This document shows, piece by piece, positions 46,179 through 55,141 of a DNA stretch of 64,000 nt. Under the pieces are notes generated by a model. It had not been told where the DNA came from. It did no database searches and worked only from the letters and a program-made list of their open reading frames with translations. A program made the translations under genes and the position numbers. This DNA comes from Algoriphagus algorifonticola (GTDB lineage Bacteria > Bacteroidota > Bacteroidia > Cytophagales > Cyclobacteriaceae), in assembly GCF_007655305.1 (NCBI RefSeq), contig NZ_VLOG01000052.1:1-64000 (forward strand). The letters run 5' to 3'. The stretch's first letter is position 1. Each line of letters starts with the position of its first letter.

Positions 46179-47972
46179 TTAAAAAGGATATTTTCCAGCC
46201 TCAATCATATAATCAGCTATTTGTCTTCTCAGCTCTTTGGTATTGATCAGATCCATTTTAGTAAATCTCTTCAATCCCATCAACATCACTTTTTGCTCAT
46301 CTCCTTTGGTAAATGAAGCAATAGCTTCTTTAGCTGCTACATTGATTTTTTCCACTGCTTCTGAAAGATAAACTTGAGCCATGGAAATTTGATGCTTGCA
46401 AGCTTCTTCTCCTTTGATACTTACCAGTTTTTCAGCTCTTAAAATCGCTGACTCTGCTGCATAAATTTCAATCATCACATCAGCAAGATTCATCATGATT
46501 TCCTGCTCATCTTCAATTTTATCCTGAAGAGCCATGGCTGCTTTTCCACCAACCATCAAGAAAACCTTCTTGAGCTTAACCAAAACATCTTTTTCAGATG
46601 CAAATAGCTCAGAAGTATCGATAGTTTCAAAGGATGGAACAGATGTCAATTCCTTGGAAACAGCCATTGCCGGCTCAAAAAGGTTGATTTCACCTTTCAT
46701 CGCTCTTTTCAATAGCATTCCAACCATCAACATTCTGTTGATTTCATTAGTCCCCTCATAAATTCTGGCAATACGCGCATCTCTGTATGCTCTTTCCATC
46801 GGGGCATCGGCAGAATATCCCATGCCACCATATACCTGAACGCCTTGATCTACGACGAAATCCAAAACTTCTGATCCATGTACTTTGGCTATTGCTGCTT
46901 CAATTGCAAACTGTTCCAAAGCTTTCAATTTTGCTTCCGCATCAGGCATGCCTTCTGCAGCCAAAGCATCCATTCGATCTTCAATATCCTGTCCGGCACG
47001 ATAGCAAAGTGATTCAGAAACGAAAGTACGGGTTGCCATTTCTGCCAACATACGCTTTACTGCTCCGAAAGAATTGATACTAACTCCGAATTGCTTTCTT
47101 TCTGTAGAATATTTTACTGCCAAAGAAGTCACAGTACGAACCCCTCCCAATACTCCGGCTCCTAGTTTTACCCTTCCGATATTCAGGATATTCACAGCGA
47201 TCTTAAAGCCATTTTCTCTATCAGAAAGCATATTTTCCACAGGAACTTTGCAATCATTGAAGAAGACCTGACGGGTAGAAGATCCTTTGATACCCATTTT
47301 CTTTTCTTCTTCATTCATTGTAATCCCGCCAAAGGATTTTTCTACGATGAAGGCTGTCAGATTTTTATCATTCTCAATTTTTGCAAACACGATGAATAAG
47401 TCTGCAAAACCTGCATTGGAAATCCACATTTTCTGTCCATTGATCAGATAATGTTTTCCATCTTCAGTTAGAGTTGCTTTGGTTTTACCGCTATTTGCAT
47501 CTGAACCAGCATCCGGTTCGGTCAAACAATAGCATGCCGCCCATTCACCAGTTGCCAGTTTAGGAAGGTATTTTTGCTTTTGTTCTTCATTGCCATAATA
47601 CAAAATAGGCAATGTGCCTATACCCGTATGAGCACCGTAGGTAGTAGAAAAAGAACCAGCAGCTCCAATAATATCAGCAATCAACATGGAAGTGTTGAAG
47701 CTCATTCCCATTCCACCAAATTCTTCCGGAACAGAAATACCCAATAGACCAAGTTCACCCGCTTTTTTGAAAATGGAAGGAACTAAATCCGGATTTTTCA
47801 TACTGTCAATTTCCTCGATATTCGGAGTGATTTCCGTATCGATAAAATCCTGACATGCCTGAGCCATCATTTTTTGCTCTTCAGTAAATTGCTCTGGAAT
47901 AAAGATGTCCTGGGCATCTGTTTCCCGAATAAGGAATTCTCCTCCTTGGATTGATTTTGATAGAGTTGTCAT
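46179..47972 (-). CDS. Acyl-CoA dehydrogenase (FadE-like)
   Basis: A 597-residue flavoprotein carrying out the first step of beta-oxidation, forming a trans-2-enoyl-CoA. The usual elements are present: PEEFGGMGMSFNTSMLIADI, CYCLTEPDAGSDANSGKTKA, VQVYGGMGYSADAPMERAYRDARIARIYEGTNEINRMLMVGML with the catalytic Glu. The ~590-residue length exceeds the short-chain type and carries a C-terminal extension seen in long-chain enzymes such as B. subtilis FadE and mitochondrial VLCAD. It follows the thiolase by 18 bp and closes the operon. A long-chain substrate preference is inferred from length and context. Confidence 0.9.
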   Translation of the reverse strand: MTTLSKSIQGGEFLIRETDAQDIFIPEQFTEEQKMMAQACQDFIDTEITPNIEEIDSMKNPDLVPSIFKKAGELGLLGISVPEEFGGMGMSFNTSMLIADIIGAAGSFSTTYGAHTGIGTLPILYYGNEEQKQKYLPKLATGEWAACYCLTEPDAGSDANSGKTKATLTEDGKHYLINGQKMWISNAGFADLFIVFAKIENDKNLTAFIVEKSFGGITMNEEEKKMGIKGSSTRQVFFNDCKVPVENMLSDRENGFKIAVNILNIGRVKLGAGVLGGVRTVTSLAVKYSTERKQFGVSINSFGAVKRMLAEMATRTFVSESLCYRAGQDIEDRMDALAAEGMPDAEAKLKALEQFAIEAAIAKVHGSEVLDFVVDQGVQVYGGMGYSADAPMERAYRDARIARIYEGTNEINRMLMVGMLLKRAMKGEINLFEPAMAVSKELTSVPSFETIDTSELFASEKDVLVKLKKVFLMVGGKAAMALQDKIEDEQEIMMNLADVMIEIYAAESAILRAEKLVSIKGEEACKHQISMAQVYLSEAVEKINVAAKEAIASFTKGDEQKVMLMGLKRFTKMDLINTKELRRQIADYMIEAGKYPF

Positions 47973-47990
47973 TTTATTTTTTATATTCTT

Positions 47991-49166
47991 TTATTTCAAT
48001 AGTTCATAAATTCCAGCAACTCCCTGACCACCACCTACACAGGCCGTGACCATTCCGTACTTGGAATTTCTTCTTCTCATTTCATTGAAGAGCTGCACTG
48101 ATAACTTCGCTCCTGTACATCCCAGCGGGTGACCTAATGCAACAGCACCACCATTTACATTCACCAATTCTTCATCCATATCCAGTGATCTGATTACTGC
48201 TAAAGCTTGAGCTGCGAAGGCTTCATTCAATTCTACCAAGCCAATATCTGACATAGACAAACCAGCTTGTTTTAAGGCTTTTGGCACTGCTTCTTTGGGT
48301 CCTATTCCCATGATTCTGGGATCTACCCCAGCTACTGAATAGGACATCATTCTAGCAACGGGGTCCAAATTCAGAGATTTCATCAATCGCTCAGACATGA
48401 CAACCACGAAGGCTGCACCGTCGGAAGTTTGGGAAGAATTTCCTGCGGTCACCTGCCCACCATTTTTAAAAGCCGGTTTTAATTTTGCCAAAACCTCCAT
48501 GGAAGTTTCTGCTCGAGGACCTTCGTCTGTATCTACAACAAACTTTCTTGTTTTCTTTTTCCCTTTTTCATCCAGGTAGGTTTCTTCAACTTCTACTGGA
48601 ACTATCTCATCTTTAAATTTTCCACCATTAATTGCAGCTAGTGCTCTCTCGTGGGATCGAACCGAAAATGCATCGGAGTCCTCTCTGGTAATGGAATATT
48701 CTTTGGCCAATTCCTCAGCTGTCAAGCCCATGCTTAAATAGTAGGACGGATGCTCAGAGGCAATTTTCCAGTTTAGGGCAGTTTTGTAGCCCATCATTGG
48801 TACCAAAGACATAGATTCTGTGCCACCTGCTATGATACAATCAGCCATTCCAGCCTTGATTTTACCAACAGCCAATGCAATGGCTTCTAATCCAGATCCG
48901 CAATAGCGGTTGATGATAAACCCTGGATTATCTATGCCTAAAGCCAGCAAAGAAATCATTCTTCCCATCTGCATTCCCTGTTCCGCTTCAGGTACTGCAT
49001 TTCCTACTATGAGATCATCGACCATTTTAGCCTCCAGTCCTGGAGTGTTGGCCACCAAATGTTTGATTACATCTGCAGCTAAATCATCCGGTCTGTAAAA
49101 TCGAAATCCTCCTTTTTTGGATTTTCCAACTGCTGATCTATATCCATTAATTATATATGCGTCCAT
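47991..49166 (-). CDS. fadA: Acetyl-CoA acyltransferase (thiolase, FadA-like)
   Basis: A 391-residue thiolase cleaving 3-ketoacyl-CoA. The nucleophilic Cys lies in IINRYCGSGLEAIALAVGKI, the His in GGAVALGHPLGCTGAKL, and the second Cys in GMVTACVGGGQGVAG, so all three catalytic residues are in place. It sits between the acyl-CoA dehydrogenase and the S23 gene, and lies downstream of the large multifunctional enzyme, reproducing the order fadN-fadA-fadE known in Bacillus subtilis. This supports the degradative rather than the biosynthetic role. Confidence 0.93.
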   Translation of the reverse strand: MDAYIINGYRSAVGKSKKGGFRFYRPDDLAADVIKHLVANTPGLEAKMVDDLIVGNAVPEAEQGMQMGRMISLLALGIDNPGFIINRYCGSGLEAIALAVGKIKAGMADCIIAGGTESMSLVPMMGYKTALNWKIASEHPSYYLSMGLTAEELAKEYSITREDSDAFSVRSHERALAAINGGKFKDEIVPVEVEETYLDEKGKKKTRKFVVDTDEGPRAETSMEVLAKLKPAFKNGGQVTAGNSSQTSDGAAFVVVMSERLMKSLNLDPVARMMSYSVAGVDPRIMGIGPKEAVPKALKQAGLSMSDIGLVELNEAFAAQALAVIRSLDMDEELVNVNGGAVALGHPLGCTGAKLSVQLFNEMRRRNSKYGMVTACVGGGQGVAGIYELLK

Positions 49167-49230
49167 GGTTAGTTTACTTGAGTGTCTATTGTTAATTTTT
49201 AAAGTGCATCTTTTAAATATGAAGCGAGAG

Positions 49231-49250
49231 ATTAGATACGAGAAGCGAGA
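49231..49250 (+). repeat. Left inverted repeat of the S23 cassette
   Basis: ATTAGATACGAGAAGCGAGA on the plus strand. It matches 17 of 20 bases of the minus-strand reading of 49676-49695 on the far side of the S23 gene. Confidence 0.6.
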
Positions 49251-49257
49251 GCATGAG

Positions 49258-49629
49258 CTAATAAGGGTTTGACTCTATGTTAGATTTGAGACCAATCAGC
49301 ATTTTCTGTATTTCGTCAAGTTCAAGATTGATAGATTCGAATGCTTCTTGGTTCAACAATCCTACTCTAGTTGCGATAATCGTTTGAGTCTCCAATTCAA
49401 AACTTTCACCTAAACTTATATCAAGACAATTTGAAAACGCTTTCGAAGAATTTCTTGCGGTTCCTTCAGCAATATTTGAAGGAATAGATACACTAGATCT
49501 TCTCATTTGAGAGGTCATTCCGAATCTCTCTTCAGAAGGAAATAGGGCCGTTGTTTCATAAACTTTTACTGCCAAATCCACCGATTTTCTCCAAACAGTC
49601 AGGTTTTTAAAATTATGTCTCAACTTCAT
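49258..49629 (-). CDS. Four-helix bundle protein (S23/IVP family)
   Basis: A 123-residue protein of the 23S rRNA intervening-sequence (S23) four-helix bundle family: FKNLTVWRKSVDLAVKVYETTALFPSEERFGMTSQMRRSSVSIPSNIAEGTAR is the diagnostic stretch. Function is unknown; relatives occur inside rRNA insertions and as many small orphan genes in Bacteroidota, and the fold is shared with Avd proteins of diversity-generating retroelements. It splits the fadN-fadA gene pair of the fatty-acid operon and is flanked by imperfect inverted repeats, suggesting an inserted element. Its start is an ATG. Confidence 0.88.
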   Translation of the reverse strand: MKLRHNFKNLTVWRKSVDLAVKVYETTALFPSEERFGMTSQMRRSSVSIPSNIAEGTARNSSKAFSNCLDISLGESFELETQTIIATRVGLLNQEAFESINLELDEIQKMLIGLKSNIESNPY

Positions 49630-49675
49630 AAGTCATCTGGTAAAAATGTTTACTAATGGTCTCTAGATTCTCGAT

Positions 49676-49695
49676 TCTAGCTTCTCATCTCTAAT
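49676..49695 (-). repeat. Right inverted repeat of the S23 cassette, overlapping the fadN stop
   Basis: On the minus strand it reads ATTAGAGATGAGAAGCTAGA. The stop codon of the fadN-like gene (TAG at 49691-49693) lies within this repeat. Confidence 0.6.
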
Positions 49696-52096
49696 TTCTA
49701 AGCGGTTTTCCTTTAAATAGGATGCTATGAATCCTTTCTAAAGTCTTTTTCTCTCCCGTCAAACTCAGAAATGCTTCTCTTTCCAGATCCAGTAAATACT
49801 GTTCTGAAACCTCTGTTGGGGAAGACAAATCTCCTCCAGACATTACCCAAGCCAGTTTTCTGGCAATTTTTGCGTCGTGCTCTGAGATGTAAGCACCATA
49901 TCTCATTCCGGTAATTCCAGCTTCAAATAGAGCTAAAGAGGTTTTTCCCAAAACTCGAATATTGCTTTGCTGAACAGGCTGAGTATAACCGGCCTCATGT
50001 AGCTCTAATACTTTTGCTTTTGCTTCAGCCAGTTGACGCTTTCTGTTTAAGGTGATGCCGTCCTGATTTCTCAGGTAACCCAGGTTTTTTGCCTCGGCAG
50101 CTGAAGTGGACACCTTGGCCATAGCAATATTCATGAAGTATTCCTGTAATAGGTTCAATTCCACATCTCCATCTTTCACGGTATTGGCAAAGCGTTTGGT
50201 CATTTCTTTGGTACCACCACCTGCAGGAATGAGGCCTACACCTACTTCCACTAATCCCATGTACAATTCTGCATGCGCCTGAATGTGATCAGCATGAAGG
50301 GATAGTTCACAACCCCCACCCAAGGCCATATTATGAGGAGCAACCACAACCGGAACCGAAGAATATCTAGCTCTCATCATGGTGTTTTGGAATTGCGCAA
50401 TCATCAGATTGATTTCGTCAAATTCCTGATCTCCGGCAAACATGAACAACATTGCCAAGTTGGCTCCGGCTGAGAAGTTTCCTCCTTCATTTCCGATTAC
50501 CAAACCTTTGTGGGACTTCTCCGCCATTCCAATCGCTGTGTTGATTCCTTCGATTACCTCAGCGCCCAGGGAGTTCATCTTGGTATGGAATTCCAATCCT
50601 ATGACATCATCTCCCATATCATATACGCTTGCACCTGCATTTCCCCAGAGTTTTTTACCTGAAGCCTTGAGAGTATCCAACAATATAAAATCTTCTATAC
50701 CCGGAATTTCTACGTATGATTTGGATGGGATATCGTAGTAGAGTTTTTTACCATTTTCAACTTTGTAGAAAGATTCATTTCCTGCTTTTAGCATTTCATG
50801 AATCCAATCAGCAGCTTTTTCACCCGCCGCTTCCATTTTTTCTACAGTTTCCTTCACTCCGAGAATATCCCAGGTTTCAAAAGGACCCAATTCCCAACCA
50901 AAACCCGCGCATACTGCTTGATCAATCCTGTACAATTCATCAGATATTTCTGGAATTCTATGAGAGCAATATTTGAATAAATCATAGAAAGAAGCTCTAT
51001 AAAATTCACCGGCTTTATCATCAAAATTCATCAAGAATTTGATTCTCTTTTTCATATCCTCGATATCCTTTGCTGCTTCAAGTGCTTTGATTTTTGGTTT
51101 TTCTACATCCTTGTATTCAAAGGTTTCGAAATCCAATTCCTTGAGTTCTTTACTTCCGTCTTTGTGACGGATCATTTTAAAATAGCCTTGACCTGTTTTA
51201 TCCCCGAACCATTTGTTGTTATATAAGACCTCCATAATTTTTGGAAGCTTAAACTTATCTCTGGACTCGTCGTGAGGAAGTGCTTTGTATAAGTTGTTGG
51301 CAACATTGACAGTAGTGTCCAAACCTACCACATCCATCGTTCTGAAGGTTGCTGATTTTGCCCTACCGATTACTGGTCCTGTCATCTTATCAATTTCAGA
51401 TACACCAAATCCCATCTTCTCGATGGTATGCATCCCAGAAATAATGGCATAAACTCCAATTCTATTGGCAATAAAGGCCGGAGTATCTTTACAAAGCACA
51501 GTTTCCTTTCCAAGGAATCTATCTCCGTAATCCATCAAGAAATCAACAATTTCAGGATCAGTCTTAGGACCAGGAATGATTTCTAATAATCTTAAATATC
51601 TAGGCGGATTGAAAAAGTGAGTTCCTGCGAAATTTTTCTGGAAATCCTCACTTCTACCTTCACACATCATGTGCATAGGAATACCGGAAGTATTCGAGGT
51701 AATCAAAGTGCCAGGCTTTCTGAATTTTTCGACTTTTTCAAAAAGTTGTTGCTTGATATCCAACCTTTCAACAACTACCTCAATGATCCAGTCATAATCC
51801 TTAATTTTCGACAAATCATCATCAAAATTTCCTGTAGTGATCCTTGATGCAAAGGTTTTGTCGTAGATGGCAGAAGGATTCGACTTCAATGTATTTTGAA
51901 GTGCAGCAGTGACAATTCTGTTTCTTACAGCAGGATGTTCCTGGGTAAGGCCTTTCTTTTGCTCTTCTTCTGTGAGCTCAAAAGGTACAATGTCCAGTAA
52001 AAGCACCTGTACACCAATATTGGCAAAATGACAGGCAATTCTGGAACCCATTACTCCGGAACCTAAAACGGCTACTTTTTTAATGGTTTTGTTCAT
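49691..52096 (-). CDS. fadN: 3-hydroxyacyl-CoA dehydrogenase/enoyl-CoA hydratase (FadN-like)
   Basis: An 801-residue multifunctional beta-oxidation enzyme. The N-terminal NAD domain begins KKVAVLGSGVMGSRIACHFANIGVQVLLLDIVP, followed by the 3-hydroxyacyl-CoA dehydrogenase fold with RIGVYAIISGMHTIEKMGFGVSEIDKMTG. The C-terminal ~280 residues form an enoyl-CoA hydratase-like (crotonase) domain with HKGLVIGNEGGNFSAGANLAML. This domain order is that of FadN of Bacillus rather than FadB of E. coli. It is the first structural gene after marR. Its stop codon lies in the S23 cassette's inverted repeat. Confidence 0.92.
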   Translation of the reverse strand: MNKTIKKVAVLGSGVMGSRIACHFANIGVQVLLLDIVPFELTEEEQKKGLTQEHPAVRNRIVTAALQNTLKSNPSAIYDKTFASRITTGNFDDDLSKIKDYDWIIEVVVERLDIKQQLFEKVEKFRKPGTLITSNTSGIPMHMMCEGRSEDFQKNFAGTHFFNPPRYLRLLEIIPGPKTDPEIVDFLMDYGDRFLGKETVLCKDTPAFIANRIGVYAIISGMHTIEKMGFGVSEIDKMTGPVIGRAKSATFRTMDVVGLDTTVNVANNLYKALPHDESRDKFKLPKIMEVLYNNKWFGDKTGQGYFKMIRHKDGSKELKELDFETFEYKDVEKPKIKALEAAKDIEDMKKRIKFLMNFDDKAGEFYRASFYDLFKYCSHRIPEISDELYRIDQAVCAGFGWELGPFETWDILGVKETVEKMEAAGEKAADWIHEMLKAGNESFYKVENGKKLYYDIPSKSYVEIPGIEDFILLDTLKASGKKLWGNAGASVYDMGDDVIGLEFHTKMNSLGAEVIEGINTAIGMAEKSHKGLVIGNEGGNFSAGANLAMLFMFAGDQEFDEINLMIAQFQNTMMRARYSSVPVVVAPHNMALGGGCELSLHADHIQAHAELYMGLVEVGVGLIPAGGGTKEMTKRFANTVKDGDVELNLLQEYFMNIAMAKVSTSAAEAKNLGYLRNQDGITLNRKRQLAEAKAKVLELHEAGYTQPVQQSNIRVLGKTSLALFEAGITGMRYGAYISEHDAKIARKLAWVMSGGDLSSPTEVSEQYLLDLEREAFLSLTGEKKTLERIHSILFKGKPLRN

Positions 52097-52143
52097 TTTT
52101 TTGGGTTTTTTGGTAGTCTTGATTCCAAGAAGAATCTTGGAAA

Positions 52144-52605
52144 TTATAGTTCATATATAGGTTTATTCACTTCAATTCCGCTGAACTGGTCAATGACCAT
52201 CTGGATTTTTTCAAAGGTGGCAAAGAAGCTTTCCAAATCTTTTTCAGGAATAACCTGTCGGATCTGTTCATTAAATTCTTTAATCGTCTTTACTGATATT
52301 TCCTTTTTTCGTTTTCCCTCTTCAGTCAGATAAATTCTCACTGATCGCTTATCCACCAAATCAGGTTTTTTGTAGACCAATCCTTTTTCTTCCATAGTCT
52401 TCAGCATACGGGTAAGACTTCTTGTTTCCAAGCCAAGCTTGGGAGCAATTTTGGTCGCGGGGGTTCCTTCTTTGGAATTGATATTGATCAATACAAAACC
52501 AATGGCAGTGGTAAAGCCTTCTTCGGCTGCATGCTGATTGTACATCCTGGATATAGCATGCCAGGCACTCTTAATGTGAAAATCTACTGTTTCTTCTCTC
52601 TTCAT
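52144..52605 (-). CDS. MarR family transcriptional regulator of the fad operon
   Basis: A 153-residue winged-helix regulator. The DNA-binding segment (TPATKIAPKLGLETRSLTRMLKTMEEKGLVYKKPDLVDKRSVRIYLTEEGK) is typical MarR, with helices for dimerisation at both ends. It is the first gene of the fad operon, 47 bp ahead of fadN, so it likely responds to fatty acyl-CoA, though the ligand is a guess. Two GCATGC-centred palindromes upstream (52651-52664 and 52683-52692) are the probable operators, giving autoregulation and control of the downstream genes. Confidence 0.88.
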   Translation of the reverse strand: MKREETVDFHIKSAWHAISRMYNQHAAEEGFTTAIGFVLININSKEGTPATKIAPKLGLETRSLTRMLKTMEEKGLVYKKPDLVDKRSVRIYLTEEGKRKKEISVKTIKEFNEQIRQVIPEKDLESFFATFEKIQMVIDQFSGIEVNKPIYEL

Positions 52606-52650
52606 ACGGATCTCCCATTGTTTTGAGGAGACCTAATTTAAAAAAATTTT

Positions 52651-52664
52651 GTATGCATGCATAC
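52651..52664. promoter_or_regulatory. Probable MarR operator 1
   Basis: GTATGCATGCATAC is a perfect 14-bp palindrome 46 bp upstream of the marR start codon. Confidence 0.6.
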
Positions 52665-52682
52665 TATATTTGAAAAAAAGTT

Positions 52683-52692
52683 ATGCATGCAT
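52683..52692. promoter_or_regulatory. Probable MarR operator 2
   Basis: ATGCATGCAT repeats the core of operator 1, with centres exactly 30 bp apart, that is on the same face of the helix. Confidence 0.55.
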
Positions 52693-52860
52693 CACAAATA
52701 TTGATTGGAATTAACAAATATTATAAAATATTATTTTAATTAATCTCAATGATTTGAATTTATCAGAATATAATTAATAAACTGAGGTTCTTTCGGAATT
52801 TTCTTTTGATTACTGGGATTAAGGACTTAAAAGTCATTTACAGAAACTTTTTGACTCAAA

Positions 52861-54609
52861 TCAAACCTGATAAATGGCTTCTATTTCATCGGCATATTTC
52901 TGATGGATTACTTTTCGTTTCAATTTCATCGTAGGAGTCAGTTCACCTGATTCTACTCCCCAAGCTTCAGGCAGTAATCTAAAGCGTTTGATCTGCTCCC
53001 ATTTTCCAAAATATTTATTGAGGGAATCCACCTCAGATTGGTACTTCTCCAGAATATCTTCTCTTTGGATCATTTCTCTATCAGTGGTGTAAGGAATATC
53101 CTTTCGCTTACAATATTCTCTCAATCCATCAAAACTCGGTACGATCAATGCACCAGGGAAATTTCTGTTATCACCTACGACAATCAACTGCTCAATCAAG
53201 GTTGATTCCTTGAATTTATTCTCCATCACCTGAGGCGCTATATATTTTCCTCCGGAGGTTTTAAACATCTCTTTTTTACGATCAGTGATTCGGAGATAAT
53301 TTCCGTCAAGCTCACCTATGTCTCCTGTGTGGAACCAGCCATTCTTAAGTACCTCTGCGGTCATCTCGGGGTTCTTGTAGTACCCTTGCATGACATTGGG
53401 TCCTTTGACTAGGATTTCACCATCTTCTGCGATTTTCACTTCCACATCTTTGACAATCTTGCCGACCCAACCAATTCTGATTTCCTCATGATTGGAAATA
53501 GAAGCAGTCACCACGGGAGACGTTTCCGTCAGACCATAACCTTCACAGACTTTTATTCCTGCAGCCCAAAAAACTCTGGCCAATCTAGGTTGCAAGGCGG
53601 AGGCTCCAGAATTAATCTGCATAATATTTCCGCCTAATGCCTCTCTCCATTTTGAAAAAATGAGCTGGTTGGCAATTTTGAGTTGAAAATTATACCATCC
53701 ACCCATATCTGCAGCAGGATCATATTTTAATCCAAGATTTAATGCCCAGAAAAATAATTGCTTTTTAATACCTGATAGCTCATAACCTTTTGCTACAATT
53801 TTGTCATAAACTTTTTCCAAAAGTCTCGGAACTGTATTGAATACGTGTGGTTGTACCTCCTTTAAATTTTCACCAATACTATCCATATTCTCTGCATAGT
53901 AAATCGAGAAACCCAAGTAGAAGAAACAGAAGGATGCTGTCCTCTCGAAAATGTGGCAAAGCGGAAGGAAACTTAAAACTTTGGAGGTACCTTCTGGTGG
54001 ACTCATGATATGAGAAACCGACAAAACATTACTTAATACATTATGATGAGTTAACATCACTCCCTTTGGTCTCCCTGTCGTTCCGGATGTATAGATAATC
54101 GTAAATAAATCCTCGGATTTCACGGCAGCTTTTGATTTTTCCAATATGGAAAGATCACCAGAAAGGCCAGTCTCCTTTAAGGAAGTCCAGTGCTCAACGC
54201 CATCAATTTTGTCAAAAGAATAAATTTTGCGATCTCCTGCTACCTCAATCGCTTTCTCATAAATAGTAGTATCCCCAACAAAAATCATTTTGACTTCAGC
54301 ATGATCAAATATGTAAGCATAATCATCACTGGTAATCGTTGGATACATAGGAACAGAAATCGCTCCTATTTGCTGCAAAGCCAAATCAACAAAATTCCAT
54401 TCCGGTCTATTTTCTGAAATAATAGCCACTCTATCTCCTGCAGCAATATTTGCTTTCATGAAAGCCAAACTCAGATTATCAATGATCTCTTTGACATCTC
54501 TCGAAGAATAAGTAATCCATTCTCCATTTTCTTTTCTGGCAACGGCATCTGTTTTATCAAATTTGGCAATCTGATAAGGCACTAAATCAAAAAGACGGTT
54601 TAATTCCAT
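52861..54609 (-). CDS. Long-chain fatty acid-CoA ligase (AMP-forming)
   Basis: A 582-residue adenylate-forming acyl-CoA synthetase that activates fatty acids before beta-oxidation. The AMP-binding P-loop is IIYTSGTTGRPKGVMLTHHNV, with GWFHTGDIGELDGNYLRITDRKKEMFKTSGGKYIAP carrying the conserved Asp and Lys of the C-terminal domain. Its size and the GYGLTETSPVV motif fit the FACS/FadD15 type. It is separated from marR by a 255-bp region holding the putative operators, so it is likely its own unit. Upstream (54610 on) is the putative replication origin. Confidence 0.92.
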   Translation of the reverse strand: MELNRLFDLVPYQIAKFDKTDAVARKENGEWITYSSRDVKEIIDNLSLAFMKANIAAGDRVAIISENRPEWNFVDLALQQIGAISVPMYPTITSDDYAYIFDHAEVKMIFVGDTTIYEKAIEVAGDRKIYSFDKIDGVEHWTSLKETGLSGDLSILEKSKAAVKSEDLFTIIYTSGTTGRPKGVMLTHHNVLSNVLSVSHIMSPPEGTSKVLSFLPLCHIFERTASFCFFYLGFSIYYAENMDSIGENLKEVQPHVFNTVPRLLEKVYDKIVAKGYELSGIKKQLFFWALNLGLKYDPAADMGGWYNFQLKIANQLIFSKWREALGGNIMQINSGASALQPRLARVFWAAGIKVCEGYGLTETSPVVTASISNHEEIRIGWVGKIVKDVEVKIAEDGEILVKGPNVMQGYYKNPEMTAEVLKNGWFHTGDIGELDGNYLRITDRKKEMFKTSGGKYIAPQVMENKFKESTLIEQLIVVGDNRNFPGALIVPSFDGLREYCKRKDIPYTTDREMIQREDILEKYQSEVDSLNKYFGKWEQIKRFRLLPEAWGVESGELTPTMKLKRKVIHQKYADEIEAIYQV

Positions 54610-54821
54610 GGGTTTATTGTTTATGAGCTAAGAGATCTATTGTCCGAAGGTTTGAGCTTTTCTTTTTAACTACTAACTCAAGTCTGCGGAAAACGGTTGA
54701 TTTTTTGTTTGTATTGAAAATTGATTAGCTCCTAATATAACCAAAAAATAAAATTGAAAGGATAGCTATCCACAGTATTCACTTGCTTATAACTCTATTA
54801 GATTAATTTTTAAAAAATTTC

Positions 54822-54839
54822 TTATTAAGGTTATTAAGG
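54822..54839. repeat. Tandem 9-mer in the putative origin
   Basis: TTATTAAGG occurs twice head to tail in the AT-rich tract of the putative origin. Confidence 0.7.
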
Positions 54840-54904
54840 CTGTGGAAATGTTGGTAAGTGTTGATTTCTTGATTCCCCACTTTCCTTCCAATCTTATACA
54901 TTAC

Positions 54905-54935
54905 TTATCTACGACTTATCCTCAGTTTATCCACT
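54905..54935 (+). promoter_or_regulatory. Three DnaA-box-like sites with 11-bp spacing
   Basis: TTATCTACG, TTATCCTCA and TTATCCACT start at 54905, 54916 and 54927. They match the box consensus TTATCCACA at 7, 8 and 8 positions, all in the same orientation. Confidence 0.6.
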
Positions 54936-55141
54936 TGTATCTATTTGATCACAAAGATTTTATAGCTAACTCGATATTTTTGTGGATGAGCTCTGTGTTT
55001 TGAAAGGTGTCTAACTATGCTGTGGAAATCTTATGTGATCTCTGTTGATAGATCTTAGCTTATCCCCTTTTTCGTAGGCTTTACTTTTCAAACTCTTGCC
55101 TGTGGTGTATAAGTGTGAGTTAAGTCCACTTTATGCTTTAC

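Noticed and set aside
54905..54935. Regular 11-bp repeats that could suggest a small repeat array.
   Set aside because: Unit and spacing fit DnaA boxes rather than CRISPR, which needs longer repeats and unique spacers.
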